DNA of 64,000 nt from Epiperipatus broadwayi (GCA_028023455.1 JAQFVV010000143.1:2520001-2584000), one strand, 5' to 3'. Numbered from the stretch's first letter, positions 38,446 through 50,364 are shown. Translations and numbers: made by a program. The notes: generated by a model from the letters alone, not told the origin.

Positions 38446-39200
38446 GTTTTCCAACATTTGGATCAGGTTTCAAAGCTGATAAGTTAGTTCACAAGGTTCT
38501 ATTAAAAAGTAGTTCAGCTGGAGTTTTTCCAGTTGCTGTACTCAGTGTAGAATGCTGTGATAACAACATTCTGGCAATATGAATGTTCCAACTTCCTGTG
38601 TCCATCTTTGTGAGCACTTTTTTAGTCTCTTAAACCAATCTCTTAGCCTGGCCATTGCTTTCAGGGTGAAATAGTGAACTGAAAACTAGCTCAATGCTAT
38701 TATTGTCACAAAAGTTTTTAAATGCCACTACAGTAAAAGCTGTGTCATTATCTGAGACTATAGTTTAAGGAAGTCCATGAGTAGAAAATAGCCTCCTAAG
38801 AGCTTCTATCATTGTATTGATCTAGAGTGATAGAACTTCCACTATCTCCAGACACGTAGAATATGAATAACTATTAATAGTAGTTTGCATTTCCATGTGC
38901 CCATGTCCAGAGGCATTCAGGTTTAGGCTAGTGAACTGTTTTATCTTTTGCTGGCATGTTCTGATTCACTTTGCAATGCCAGCAGATGTGGACTTTACAC
39001 TTAATATCCCATGTCCAAAGTTGGTCACAATACATGACCTTGCTAGCATCTTCATTTGGACTATCCCTGAATGCCAGTTATGTAAAGGTTGAGCACTAGG
39101 GATCATCCAGCTGGAGAAATTACTAATCTGGATCCCCAGATAATACAACCATTTTTGATTGAGAACTCTAGCCTTCATGTCCAATAGGCTGGATGCAACT
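38300..39200 (-). pseudogene. gypsy integrase region, decayed
   Basis: Minus-strand translation near 39180-38966 contains HNWHSGIVQMKMLARS, the conserved HxGHxGIxxMKxLARS zinc-binding (HHCC) segment of gypsy integrase, followed by a degraded WPxx-DIExxVKxC stretch. The catalytic core downstream is recognisable only as isolated blocks and is interrupted by stops. Plus-strand ORFs here (38358-38582, 38895-39092, 39159-39362) are shadows of this gene. Confidence 0.7.
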
Positions 39201-39399
39201 CCTCTGGTTTCTTATTTAACCACCCTGCTGGCTCCATTTTTGAACTTTTTGGAACCCAGGGTCATTTCAACCACTGATTTACTGTTCAGTGGTGTATTTG
39301 TCCCCAAATCAATCACATTAGCTGACCAAATTACATGGAGAATATGTTTTCCCTCAATATAGTGTAGTGTAAAATCATAGCCTGACAAAAAGTTGAATC

Positions 39400-40600
39400 A
39401 CTTCAGCATACATGGTGAGACATGCTGAGGTATTCCTTTGTTGGCTGCAAAGATGCCCCAATAGGGGTCTATGATCCATTTGCAGTATGAATGATCTACC
39501 ATAAAAATAGTCATGAAATTTTATGATGCCATTAAGGCCAGAACCTCTCTATCAACTGGCCATAATGTTTCTCTACCTACATGAGACACCTTGATGTAAA
39601 GGAAATAGGGGAGTGTGACACATCATCATTTCCATGAGACAACACAGCACCTGTTCCTATTGGTGAAGCATCACATGTCAGTACCAGCATGTTTTGAGGA
39701 TCTAAGTATGCCAGCACCACTGCATCAGATTCTAGGTTTTTCATTTTTTCAAAGGCATTATCATGATTGCTGTCTATCTTCCAGACTGTTTTTTAATTTA
39801 GTAGCCTGTGTAGTAGTTCATCTGCCTCAGTTTTATTGTATAAAACCCTTCATAGTAATTTGCAAGTCCCAGAAGGGCTGTAATTATTTTTTTGTTATTT
39901 GGTGTTTTAGCTTTTTTAATTGCCATAACCTTCTTTTGGGTAGGATGAATGCCACTTGTATCTATCCTAAATCCTAAAAACTCAACTTTTTTGGCTTCAA
40001 ATGTGCACTTATCCAAGTTTATTCTTATGCCTGCTGCTTTGAACTTATCAAGGAGTTTTTTGGTGGAATTCTAGAACAGTTCTGGAGTCTGAGCCACTAG
40101 TAAGAAATCATCAAATTAAGGTAGAGCTCCCAGTATTTCAGCAGCTAGTTGATCCATGACTCTCTGGAATATAGCTGGGGTGACTGATATATCAAAAGGC
40201 AATTGGTTCATCTTAAATAAACTTTTATGAGTCATTATTGATAAATGCTCTTGCTGCCTGATCATCAACTGGTAGCTGCAATTGTGCATGTTTCAAGTCA
40301 ATTTTAGTAAAAACCCTTCCACCTGAGTCTGGATAGGATTTGCTTAACTGATGGTAGTGGATAATTATCTGATACTAGCACTTTGTTAATCATGCATTGA
40401 TATTCCCCCACATATCTGCACATCACCATTATCTTTGATGATTGTGATTATTGGGGTGGCCTATTCTGAGTATGATATGGGCTTTATTACTCCATCTACC
40501 TCCCACCTTTCAAGCTCTGACTCAACTTTAGCTCTCAAGGCCAGTGGCAATGATCTGCACCAACAACTGATCTATTTTATCTCTTTATTCAATGGTAAAT
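39400..40600 (-). pseudogene. gypsy reverse transcriptase/RNase H region, decayed
   Basis: Minus-strand blocks in order: ATPIITIIKDNGDVQICG and a VLVSDNYPLPSV segment (about 40460-40360); FTKIDLKHAQLQLPVDDQAA (about 40300); the active-site block ALP-stop-FDDFLLVAQTP near 40120 (FDD retained, preceding Tyr-equivalent now a stop); and an intact 72-codon stretch at 40016-39798 with DKCTFEAKKVEFLGFRIDTS and GIHPTQKKVMAI, the canonical KC-xFxxxxVEFLGHxI-xxxGIxP block. An RNase H trace follows toward 39400. Confidence 0.85.
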
Positions 40601-40904
40601 GATTTGGTTATCCTGATCCTAAATAAAGACGTAGTCTTTCTTGAATACTTCAGGGTAATCATTCTTTAGCTTATTAAGTGTAGTGGCTTGGTTGACTTTT
40701 GTCACTGCAAACCCTAAAAGTGACTGTACCAGTCACAGCCTAATAAATTACGATGATCACCAGATACCACTACCAGAGGTAGAAACATAATTTTATTAGA
40801 CACTGTAACTTTAATTCTTGTCTAACCCAAGAGTTTTATTTTCTTGCCCTGATAGTCAGTTATAGCCTTGCCACTAGGATGCAGTTTATACTTATTTTTA
40901 TTAA

Positions 40905-41500
40905 TCAGAGCCCAGGTCTTTTTAATACAATGAACACTGCTGAGCCTCTATCCTGCTCTGTTGTTACTGGGGTATCATTAATGAAGATCCTGTGTTTAAA
41001 AATCAGTTCACAGCTCTTAATATTGTTTATAGAGGCAACTTGTTTATTGTTGTTAAGATTGCCTTTGGTATGTTTCAGAATGGGGTTTTCCATTCTCCTA
41101 TCCGCTACTTGTCTTTTCATTTTTATACAAGTAGCTCTTATATTCTCCAATTTTATTGCAAAATGAACATGCAGAATAGTGTTGTGGACATTCTGTTTGT
41201 GTGTGCATCTATTCATTACACCTACAACAACACCTATCACTTGTTGTTGTTGAACTAACTGAGTGCTTGACTGACCTAGTCTTCTATTCAAGTTTTTGTA
41301 TGGTAAAATATATTTTTAATGGCCTCACTTGACATGTTATAGATTCTGCCAGTGTGACTTGAGCTACAACTGTTCCAAAGTCTATATCTGGCACCATTAA
41401 TAATTTGAGTCTTAAATTTATGATCATTCATCCCTCTTTGAAATCGCACATGAGTACCAGTACCTGGATTCACATTGTGAATTCTCTAGCTTTTTCACCC
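40905..41500 (-). pseudogene. gypsy gag end and aspartic protease region, decayed
   Basis: Minus-strand 128-codon frame (41291-40905) ends with INDTPVTTEQDRGSAVFIV, recognisable as the aspartic protease active-site block (normally ELDTGAAxSxI) with the catalytic DTG changed to DRG. A Cys/His-bearing stretch upstream is probably what remains of the nucleocapsid knuckle. Loss of the catalytic Thr fits the inactive state of the element. Confidence 0.65.
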
Positions 41501-42054
41501 TCCACTTGGACACAGGGATTAAAATATTCTCTGCGTTATTGTTAATGGTTTTGGGTAGAAATATTCTGTGAGAATCACTAATGCCTTCTCAAAATTCCAA
41601 GTCAGTGGTGTTTCTGAACCAACTTGAGACTTTAGAATAGTATACGTCTGAGACCCAATTAGTGTCATGTGTGGCTAATTTTATTTCAGATTTCTTAATC
41701 TGATTAGCTTGCATATAAAAGATTAGACACTCTGCCAACCTGGCTCAAAAACTTTCATTGAGCCAATTATATTAGCCATTCTTTATTTTTATCTGGTATT
41801 CCACGAGAAAAATATTTATTATTTACTGAGAGTTACCACTCAATACTGTTATTTTGACAGAACTTTTACCCCACTAGGGCAAGCTTCTGTCTTTTTAGTA
41901 TGACTAGTTTTGATTGGTCTATGAACATCTTGCTTGGGGTCAGTTTTTTAACCGTCTTGGAAAAAACTTTTTCTCAATATGCCAAGTGTTTTTTCATTCA
42001 GGTTACAATGAGATATTTAATTATCCCCTTAAAAAAATTACGATAACTGTGTAA

Positions 42055-42480
42055 TTGTGTATTCACTTATTTTTACTTTATTTTCCCAGCTGTGGGGGAA
42101 ATATTTTAATTCTAACTGCATCAAATCTAACTGGACTGAGCAGTTGTTTTTTTTTAAAAAATACTAATGAATACCTACAACCCTATACAATTGTGTATTT
42201 TTTCGTTATTTTTCTGGAAGTTATGAAAAATATTATTTGGTCTGACTATGTTAAAATCAATTAGCTTGTCAGTTTATTGGGCTTTTCCAGCCATGGGGAG
42301 ACAAATTCATTAGTTGTACTGTGCCAGAATCTGTTGACTTGGGCAGTATTTAAGTGTGATGCAATAATCACTGATTCATAAACTTAAATGAATGTCTATA
42401 TAAGTGCGCACTGATGTATTTATGCTCTTTTTTTCAGCGGTGGGGAAAAAAATATTTTGTCTGACTGCACCAAAAAATTT
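42055..42480 (-). repeat. 5-prime leader of the gypsy element with repeated motif
   Basis: Three similar blocks (about 42080, 42283 and 42430) share TTTTCCAGC-N-GTGGGG followed by an ATATTTT-type stretch and CTGCATCA/CTGCACCA, spaced roughly 150-200 bases apart. Non-coding and next to the putative primer-binding site. Confidence 0.45.
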
Positions 42481-42481
42481 A

Positions 42482-42826
42482 TGTTTGATCTGGAGTTCAG
42501 ACCCAACCTACAGAAAACAACATTAGCATCAGTATTATAATTAATATAATATATATTATATTTACAAATATACACAATACAGAATATTTCAAAGATGAAC
42601 TCTTGGATCTGAGTCATCACAATTTATCACTTCCAGCTACACTGGCTAGCTTGCCTCATGAGTAAGGAAAACAACTTTTCTGGCTATTCCAGACAGCTTG
42701 CCTCGAGTCGACAGTAGTCTTAGCAGAGTCCAGTCCTTACATGGACTTGCCATGTGGACAAATGGTGTACTGCTATTGTAAAAATGCTTACTGCTGTTTA
42801 GGTTAGTAGGACTTCTGGAAAATGCA
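42482..42826 (-). repeat. gypsy 5-prime LTR
   Basis: Begins (plus strand) TGTTTGATCTGGAGTTCAGA and ends GGAAAATGCA. Partner of 37934-38289. The LTR-to-LTR differences are frequent and spread along the whole length. Confidence 0.85.
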
Positions 42827-43120
42827 CACCGTCTTTGTAGGTTAGACAGATGTTCTCTTCTTTTCCTCCAAAAAGGTTGACTATATTGCTAGATCCCTAA
42901 CTTCACTGAATCATTTGGATTCAGTGATTATACTTGTTTATTGGCCTGTACTAATCATTGTCTATGTGTTTATCAGTACATCAGCCTATTGGCCAGCAAC
43001 AAACAATGCTTTATTCAATCAGATAAAGAAGGAATCTGGAACAGTTCACTTCTGAGGGAAAGGAGAACTATAACAAATTGAATATAAGCATACTTTATAT
43101 ACTTGGAGTTTATATGTAAT

Positions 43121-43200
43121 ATAAGGGATTTGAACAGACTTTCAAGTGCCTTTCAGATATCCACTCTATCTCATATAATCGATACCCATGACCACACAAA
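43121..43200 (-). mobile_element. fragment of the LINE C-terminal sequence seen at 9.0-9.85 kb
   Basis: GGGATTTGAACAGACTTTCA through GATATCCACTCTATCTCATA and CCATGACCACA match the left arm of the 9013-9853 palindrome in the same orientation. Too short to type further. Confidence 0.65.
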
Positions 43201-43371
43201 TCTTGAAAAAGTATGATGGGCATCTTATAAAATGTAGCTTTTAATATTTAAACCTACTTTAGATAATTTTTCTTTTCTTTTTGATAAATGAAATTATATT
43301 ACTACTGAAATTATTTGAAGTCACATGAAGTGCTTAAGTCTTTAACCATGTTTTCTTTTTTTAACCCTTAA

Positions 43372-43852
43372 AACATCACATGATCACTATCTTCCATGCT
43401 TGCTCATAACTGTTGCAAAATAGGCAAAACTCTCTCCATACAGTAGTGTCATTCTAAGCAAGATAGAGTAATCAATGGGGCTATGGTTGTAAAAGAGCCA
43501 AAGACACCAAAATGTATGGGTGCTGAACTGAGTTCAGACCTATATGACTATATAAGCTATTGAGCTTAGATTGAAAATGTATGTGTGTTTTCAATTTTAT
43601 TCTCATAGTTTAGTAGTTATGTAGAGATAAAAGGTGGGTGCTGGAGGGTTGCATTAAACCCTAAGATCTAGGTGCAGTGCTCTCAGATCCTAGGCTCCCC
43701 ACTGATGAAGGCCATAAACCAGAAATTAGTTTGGGGATATTGGATGCGTAGGCACTAGATAGGGATTTTATGCACAAGCCTTCTGGCATCCATTGATTAC
43801 TCTGTCTTGCTTAGAGTGGCACTACTGTATGGAGAGAGTTTTGCCTATTTTT
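43372..43852 (-). mobile_element. palindromic retroposon family A, copy A2 (tail on left)
   Basis: Inverted orientation: tail AAAACATCACATGATCACTA at the left, then a long head whose right end is GAGAGAGTTTTGCCTATTTT. Only one long internal arm is kept, so the hairpin is formed by the outer roughly 60 bp. CTGATGA at 43702-43708, GGCC...CC and GAAA at 43722-43725 form the hammerhead-like string. No convincing target duplication was identified for this copy. Confidence 0.75.
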
Positions 43853-43892
43853 CTATCATATAATCAAGCTATATAAATAGAAGAAAGTTTTA

Positions 43893-44225
43893 AATCAGAG
43901 AGAAAAATTAAATTCTTTGCTTTTAAAGTAAACAAATATAATAGTTGTATTTTTACATTGGATTATTTCTATCATCTAATATGTGTGTTGAATGTCTTTA
44001 AGAGAAAAATTAAATTCTTTGCTTTTAAAGTAAACAAATATAATAGTTGTATTTTTATATTGGACTACTTCCACCATCTAATATGTGTGTTGAATGCCTT
44101 TAGAAAAGTTTAATTTTAGTTAAATATTCCAAATGCATTCAACTGTTAGTAATATCACAGCAAACAGGTTAGTATATGCACCAACTGTTAGTAATATCAC
44201 AGCAAGAATGATCGGACAGAATGAA
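43893..44225. repeat. tandem duplications of 102 bp and 42 bp
   Basis: AGAGAAAAATTAAATTCTTT at 43899 recurs at 44001 with near identity over the unit. CAACTGTTAGTAATATCACA at 44140 recurs at 44182. Confidence 0.9.
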
Positions 44226-45298
44226 AACTTTAACACATCCAATGTTGAAAATTAATAATGTTGAATTAAATTTTTCATTTTTTTTCTTTCTAAAATATAA
44301 AACTTCATTTAATAATCTACAGAAATATCAAGATGATGCCCAAAGTATATACTGTAATCTATTACGTACTTACCAATGGAACAGTTGTTACAAAATCATG
44401 TATCGTTATCTAGCAATACTCAGTATAAAATGCAGCAATATAAATAAAATATTCAACAAATCAATGTTTGAAAAAATCTATATTTATACTGTATCATAAT
44501 ATGAATAATTAACCTGAAATATTTTGTTTATAATGTTATTCATATTCTCAATTGAAGATATAAAAACTTAATGGTATGATTTTTTTTTTAACCGAGTCAA
44601 AACAAGATAATTGTTTACATAACTTTTTTAAAAAGTCTATCAATTTTTTAAAACATATTTTAATTCAGTTAACTGCATTCCTTTTACTAATGAACTATCA
44701 TTTTTAATATTTAATATATATTCTTTCAGTAAATGTTACAAAAAAATATGGTACACACTATATATGCATATAATACATCACGTAGATAAGTTTCTTTTAA
44801 AGTAAATTGTCAAAATGGTGATGTGTTTTAGTTTATATATATAAAGCTACATTAAAATAAAAAAATTTAGGAGAAAAAAATATGGAAAACTCATGCATCA
44901 AGATTTTAAAATGAATTATCTTGATAAATTATTTCAAATTTATACGTCAAAAAGTACAATTAATTTCAATCATAAAAATAAAATTAAGTTTATCAATACA
45001 ATATTAATAATTATATTTTTAAATATTTGTAAAAAAAATGATAAAAGTATACACTTTATGTTTTTGCATACAATCGTGTGTATAAACTGGTTAAATTCAA
45101 TTAGTAAACATATTTCATTTTATCATTAAATTCTTGAAAACAATACATTATTTTTGTTAGGAAAGAAAAATCCTCTAAACAAATACTGTATCTTCTACCT
45201 AGGACTTGGATTTAAATGAAACAAATAAAATTTATTATTCTTATGTCACTTTATTCAAAATTTTATGTAAAATATTTTTTAAAAAAAAAAACCTTTCC
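44226..45298. other. AT-rich spacer, nothing recognised
   Basis: ORFs at 44221-44499 and 44893-45129 are Asn/Lys/Ile-rich AT translations without motifs. Confidence 0.5.
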
Positions 45299-45309
45299 TA
45301 CTTTAAAAC

Positions 45310-46024
45310 AGGCAAAGGTCATTATACGTATATCCCCAGACTAGTTTCTGGCTTGTGTCCTTCGTCAGTGAGGAGCCTTAGATCTGAGAGCACTACACCT
45401 AGATCTTAGGATCTAATGCAACCCTCTAGCAGCCACCTTTTATCTCCACTTAACTACAAAACTATGAGTCTTAAATTGAAAACACCTTAAGGTTTCCAAT
45501 CCAAGCTCATTAGCTTATATAGTCATATGGGCCTGAACTCAGTTCAGTACCCATATATTTTGATGTCTTTGGTTCTTTAATAACCATAGCCGCCACTATC
45601 CTATTAGGCAGGATTAAACCAAAGAACCAAAGAGACCAAAATGTATGGGTACTGAACTGAGTTCAGATCCATGACTATATAAGTTAATGAGCTTGAATTG
45701 GAAATCTTAAGGTGTTTTTAATTTAAGACTCATAGTTTTGTAATTAAGTGGAGATAAAAGGTGGCTGCTAGAGAGTTGCATTAGATCTTAAGATCTACGT
45801 GCAGTGCTCTCAGATCCAAGGCTCCTCACTGACTAAGGCCACAAGCCAAAAACTAGTCTGGGGATATTGGATGAGTAGGCACTAGATGGGGATTTTATGC
45901 ACAAGCCTTCTGGCATCCATTGATTACTCTAGCTTGCTGTGTGTGGCAATACGTATAGTGACCTTTGCCTGTTTTAAAACAGTTATAAGCAAGCATAAGA
46001 AGTGGTGGTCATGTGATGTTTATT
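45310..46024 (+). mobile_element. palindromic retroposon family A, copy A3 (longest hairpin)
   Basis: Flanked by TACTTTAAAAC at 45299-45309 and 46025-46035 (11 bp, exact). Two long arms (about 45310-45615 and 45616-45970) are inverted copies with few mismatches and a near-zero loop, predicting a hairpin of roughly 300 bp, followed by the roughly 55-base tail ending GTGATGTTTATT. The head starts with the variant GGCAAAGGTCATTATACGTA. The left arm read on minus at 45368-45344 carries CTGACGA...GAAAC. A 67-codon frame across the left junction (45206-45409) is not a gene. Confidence 0.85.
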
Positions 46025-46454
46025 TACTTTAAAACTTCATACCAAAATTTATATTTGCAAATAAACTTAAAATAACTTTTAAAATGTTTAAATTCTTAAT
46101 TTCTATTTTATAATAATTATTATGCTTTCTCAACTTTATTTTTTATGGCTAGTTTCATGGTGCATAGAATACTTCACTTCGTTTTTATTATTATATAATG
46201 TAAAAATTGCAACCTGAAATGCATAAAAAATCATTTTGTTTTATCAATAGTTAATATGTTAAATTACTATAAGTACAAATAACTATTCATATCTATTTTT
46301 CTTATTTTGATAAAAATAAATATAAAATATTTATATTAAAATGAAGTATTTGATTTAATAAAAAAAATCAAAATGATCTGTGAAATCTTATTCAATTTAA
46401 CTACTGTAAAATGAATTATGCATTTTAAAATTGAAACAAATTATAACATTTAAA

Positions 46455-46968
46455 TAAAATTTATTAATAACATATATGTTAGAGAGAACAAGCACCAAAC
46501 ACAGACAATATTAAAAATATAAAACAGTTGATATAATAACCAAATTTTTATTTCTATCATTAAATTATAATAACCAATTAATTGAGTAGATTATACTTTA
46601 AATAAAATGTTTATATCTAGATGTTATATATTTACTAAAGAAGTGAAAGTTCACCATAAAATTTATTAATAAGGTCAGATTATAATATATATGTTAAAAT
46701 AAACACTAAATACAGATAAGATCAAATGTTTAAAACAATTGATATAATAACCAAATTTTATTTCTATCATTAAATTATAATAAACAATTGATTTGATAGA
46801 TTATTTAAATGAAATGTTCATATCTAGATTTTATATAGTTTTTTAAAGAAGTGAAAGTTTACCATAAAATTTATCTAATAAAGTAATAAATAACTAAACG
46901 TATTTTAAAGAAGTGAAAGTTTACCATAAAATTTATCTAATAAAGTAATAAATAACTAAACGTATTTC
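46455..46968. repeat. nested tandem repeats (about 205 bp and 62 bp)
   Basis: A unit with GATATAATAACCAAATTTT and AAAGAAGTGAAAGTT is present twice with divergence, and the last part is duplicated exactly: 46845-46906 equals 46907-46968 (62 bp). Confidence 0.85.
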
Positions 46969-47228
46969 TTGTATATCTGCATGAAACTGAAGTCAAAGGT
47001 TGCATGAAGATAATATTTCTTTTTAGTTGTATTACAGATGATTGTTAGTGTAAACAAATTCCATCCTGATAAAAACTGATTTCTGGATCTCGGAAGAAAA
47101 GTACCACAATAACCTAACTATGTGACATGACCATGTGACAATAAAAGATGTAAATTTTTATATATTGAGGATTAAAAACACTAGTACTTGGATGCCACTT
47201 TTGTCAATCATAGGAAAGAGGATATTCT

Positions 47229-47270
47229 AGAATGCGGATGGGCAAACTTTTTGATAGGAGGACTTCTGTA
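47229..47270 (-). repeat. hAT-type terminal repeat
   Basis: GGATGGGCAAACTTTTTGAT resembles the common hAT end CAGxGxTGGGCAAACTTTTTG. It may be the end of a decayed minus-strand hAT element that includes the fragment at 49805-49960. No partner end was identified. Confidence 0.45.
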
Positions 47271-47299
47271 AAGTCTCTAGTGGGTTGTATGTAAAAAAA

Positions 47300-48130
47300 A
47301 TGTTTTTATTTTCAGAAACATGAAGTAATGCAATCATTCCCAAAACTACTTTCTATCGTCAATGAATTTTCTCCAAATAAAGCTTTTAAAATTCATTTTA
47401 TTCAGTTTTATGTTGATTTCCAATGTCATAATCATGAATATATGTTCATATGTGACTGAATTTTATTCCCATGATTGGTGCCATAATCTTGGCATGCTAA
47501 ACATCTTTCCAGTTTGATGTAACTTAATTGCCATTTTACTGATAACTCAAAAACTAATATAATATGCAAAAAAATTTGAAAAAAATATTTAGATTCAAAA
47601 TTTAAACATTTAAATTGAAGACAATTTTTGTAAAATTCAATCACTGTTTTCAAATAATATTGAATAGTCAGCAGAACTTATGAATAGAAATAACTCATTA
47701 GGTATGAACTTTATTAAAAACAACTTTGACAACAAACCTAATATTTTATATGAAGCATTTTTGGTATAAGTACATTGTTTTAGATATAAAGGTCATTATA
47801 AAAACATTTTCACAATAAATTATTTGAAGCGCATTCTACAAGAAAATATTATTGAACAAAATATGTTCAGAATAAGATTTTGAATCTTTTCTACTTAAAA
47901 TCTTTTTCTGTGAAAAACTTAGAAACTTGTCATGTTATTAAATAGATATTGCTTGTTTATATAAATTAACATTTTTTGTTTGTTGTGACTTATGCCCAAT
48001 GTGGCTGCTTGATGGCATTGTTTCTTGCAAAAATAATGAAATGTAACATTACCAGGGTGATAATTTTTTGCTTTCTGTTCACTATTTTTCAAAGTATTTT
48101 TAAAAAATTTATGAACCAACATTATTTTCT
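47300..48130. other. AT-rich stretch, weak coding traces only
   Basis: The minus frame at 47432-47653 contains a Cys/His-bearing stretch (LACQDYGTNHGNK), but no family could be assigned. Confidence 0.35.
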
Positions 48131-48134
48131 AAAT

Positions 48135-48325
48135 TACATTTTTCAGCATGTAGCGCTGGCATACAGGGGGGGGGTCTGATGGTTATGGTTTTACTGATCT
48201 GAAGGATTGGCCAATATATGCACTAGTCTGATTAAACCAAGCTTTCAGCACGTAGCACTGGAATGGTTTTGCCGATCCAAAGAATTGGTGAATACATGCA
48301 CTATTTTGAGCAAACCAAGCATATG
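48135..48325. repeat. diverged tandem duplication, about 100 bp
   Basis: TTTCAGCATGTAGCGCTGG (48141) and TTTCAGCACGTAGCACTGG (48243) start two units that both continue through GATC-AA-GATTGG and ATGCACTA to AAACCAAGC. A G run (GGGGGGGG) sits in unit 1. Confidence 0.75.
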
Positions 48326-48579
48326 ATTTCCAAAACATACGACAGCCATTTCATTACTCTCGTAGCTGTTCTCCTGCAAATGTGCCTTTTCACATGACTT
48401 ATGTGAAATGGTTCTGGGACATTCCCTTTTGCAATTGTTTTCACCTTCCAAGAGGTGTAGGGAAATGTGCAATGGGCTTATAATTATTAGTATGTAATAG
48501 TACATGAGGTAAGGTGTAAGATTGTTACTTCCAATACGCATAAAAACTTATGGCCAGTTGAATTCCATACACCCTCACA

Positions 48580-48800
48580 TTCTATGGTAGTGATCTGTGA
48601 AGTGTGTGCTATTTCCATAGTGATGTGAAGCACAGTGTGCAATGCCATATAGGCCTGTTAACAGCTAATATGAAATTTCCTATGGTAGTGATCTATGAAG
48701 TGTGTACTATTTCCATAGTGACGTGAAGCACAGTGATGCGAAGCATAGTGTGCAATGTCATATAGGCCTGTTAATGGCTAATATGAACAGAACTGTTCTA
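48580..48800. repeat. tandem duplication, period about 98 bp
   Basis: CTATGGTAGTGATCT at 48582 recurs at 48680. Both units contain AAGTGTGT-CTATTTCCATAGTG, AGCACAGTG and CATATAGGCCTGTTAA. Confidence 0.85.
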
Positions 48801-49804
48801 TACGCTGTAAGTTGGGCTGCATAAATGGCATATTTCTGTGCTTTTACAGAGAAACATCGCCATCAAGTGGCCACATAGGGTGTAAGTCACAACAACCCAT
48901 TTTTATATATGATTTATCATACATTTATGCAGATGACACAAATCACTGTTGCTGACCCTAGTTTCTCATCTTGTTCTAAAATAAGAATAGTTTTGTATCA
49001 GAAGGTACTTGTTAGATTATGAGATATTTTTTGAAGGTTTAGATCATTTGAATTACATATATCCCATTATTATTCAGCAATACTCAATATTAAACAATAG
49101 TACAATTTTAATATTTATAATATCTGATGGCATTTGTCATATTTATACATATATCACAATGTCTAATGTGTAACAACTATCCATAATCCATACACTTACT
49201 TGACCCAACAAATGATGTAATTCTACATAATAAAATGTAAGTCTAATAGTTTAGACATATTTCAGATATAAAGGCAAAAAACTACACCAATTTCTATACA
49301 AAAAAATCATAAACTCAGCTAAAGCATTATATGATGTTAACCAGGTAAATTTTTGATTTTACACATACATTTAAAATAATCTTTATGTTCATTTACTATG
49401 TCAATTAGTGGATGATTTGGGGAGAGGGATCTTTGTTTCATGATAACCAGTGTTATTTTATGTTCAATAAATTTATTTAATGTTGCAATTAGTTGGAAGT
49501 ATCTTCCTTTGTTCATAATCAAAGATCAAGAATTGATGAATAAGTGAGTTTGTGGTCTAATGCCTGCTCTAAACTAGAATTAGCATCAGTTAATGTTGAT
49601 GTGACACCCTCTATAAGTAAATCTGATGACAATGTTGGAAAATGGGTATTCATATGATACTCTGCCAAGCTGATACAGTAATTTATGTGTACTCATTTAA
49701 ATGTATATTGCATTCTTTAAAAATTAGATATATAAGTATGTGTAGATATAATTTATTGTTTAATATTTTTTTTTGTATTAATGAATGATCCCTATAACAA
49801 GATC

Positions 49805-49960
49805 TTACAATAACTCTGGGAATTGTTGGAGAATTTTATGATACAGTACAATAAAATAATTTTTATCAAGAAAAGTGATGTTGCTTTGGTCTTGCCCTTG
49901 TAACTTTAAATCTAAAGCCTTTGTTTTATTAATATCATCTTTTTTCATCCATTTGACTTT
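49805..49960 (-). pseudogene. hAT transposase fragment (ZBED5/SCAND3-type LQG block)
   Basis: Minus-strand frame with DINKTKALDLKLQGQDQSNI then a QQFPELL end. In ZBED5/SCAND3/FAM200-type hAT proteins the block DIxxxLNxLNxxLQGxDxxI ... FPxL lies between the catalytic RNase H-like parts and the C-terminal dimerisation domain. Only this block is visible, on the same strand as the other hAT pieces of the window but in the wrong order to belong to the 55-61 kb copy. Confidence 0.55.
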
Positions 49961-50227
49961 GAGGATTTTATTTAAATTATTCAACATTAAAGCTAGGCTA
50001 TACAATTTTAAATAATAATATCATAATACCAAAATCACTTTTTCTTTTATTTTTGTTCGAAGTGATTTGGATAAATTGGATTTATATAATACCATAATAA
50101 TTATTAATATGAAGTGAAACTAGTTTCTGATATATCAAATTATACTTTCTTAAAATAAAAAAGTTTACTGATTATACTTAAAATTCATTTCTGATATATT
50201 TAAGATCATTAATATAAGATCACTACA

Positions 50228-50364
50228 TTAAAACAGGCAAAACTCACTATACATATTGCCACTCTAGCTTGTTGTGTGTGGCAATATGTATAGTGAGTTT
50301 TGCCTGTTTTAACAACAGTTATACACAAGCATAAGAAGTGGTGGTCACATGATGTTTATTGGCT
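50228..50364 (+). mobile_element. palindromic retroposon family A, copy A4 (minimal)
   Basis: A perfect 33-bp inverted repeat (50230-50262 and 50278-50310) with a 15-base loop, then the tail to GATGTTTATTGGC. Target duplication TAAGATCACTACA / TAAGAGCACTACA at 50215-50227 and 50365-50377 (13 bp, one mismatch). Uses the CACTATACATATTGCCAC head variant shared with A3. Confidence 0.85.

Larger units (their letters stand above)
37934..42826 (-). mobile_element. decayed Ty3/gypsy retrotransposon with both LTRs
   Basis: A 4.9-kb element in minus orientation with the gypsy order protease, RT, integrase between LTRs. The LTRs (37934-38289 and 42482-42826) are similar over their full length and share TG...C(A) borders. 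Their obvious divergence, and many stops and frameshifts, show an old, inactive insertion. Inside the 5-prime LTR on minus, a TTTTTTGGTGCAGTCAGAC stretch could be the tRNA primer-binding site (TGGTGCAG...). No clear target duplication is left. RT motifs resemble the Mag/C-clade gypsy group found in many invertebrates. Confidence 0.85.

Noticed and set aside
38358-39977. Several plus-strand ORFs (38358-38582, 38895-39092, 39159-39362, 39615-39977)
   Set aside because: Antisense shadows of the minus-strand gypsy integrase and RT.
40879-41258. Plus-strand ORFs of 95 and 88 codons
   Set aside because: Antisense of the gypsy gag/protease frame, which has the recognisable motif.
43372-43860. Target duplication for copy A2
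   Set aside because: Only T-rich similarity between flanks; not distinguishable from chance in this composition.
45206-45409. 67-codon plus ORF ending in Ser/Arg
   Set aside because: Crosses the boundary of palindromic copy A3 and has no motif.
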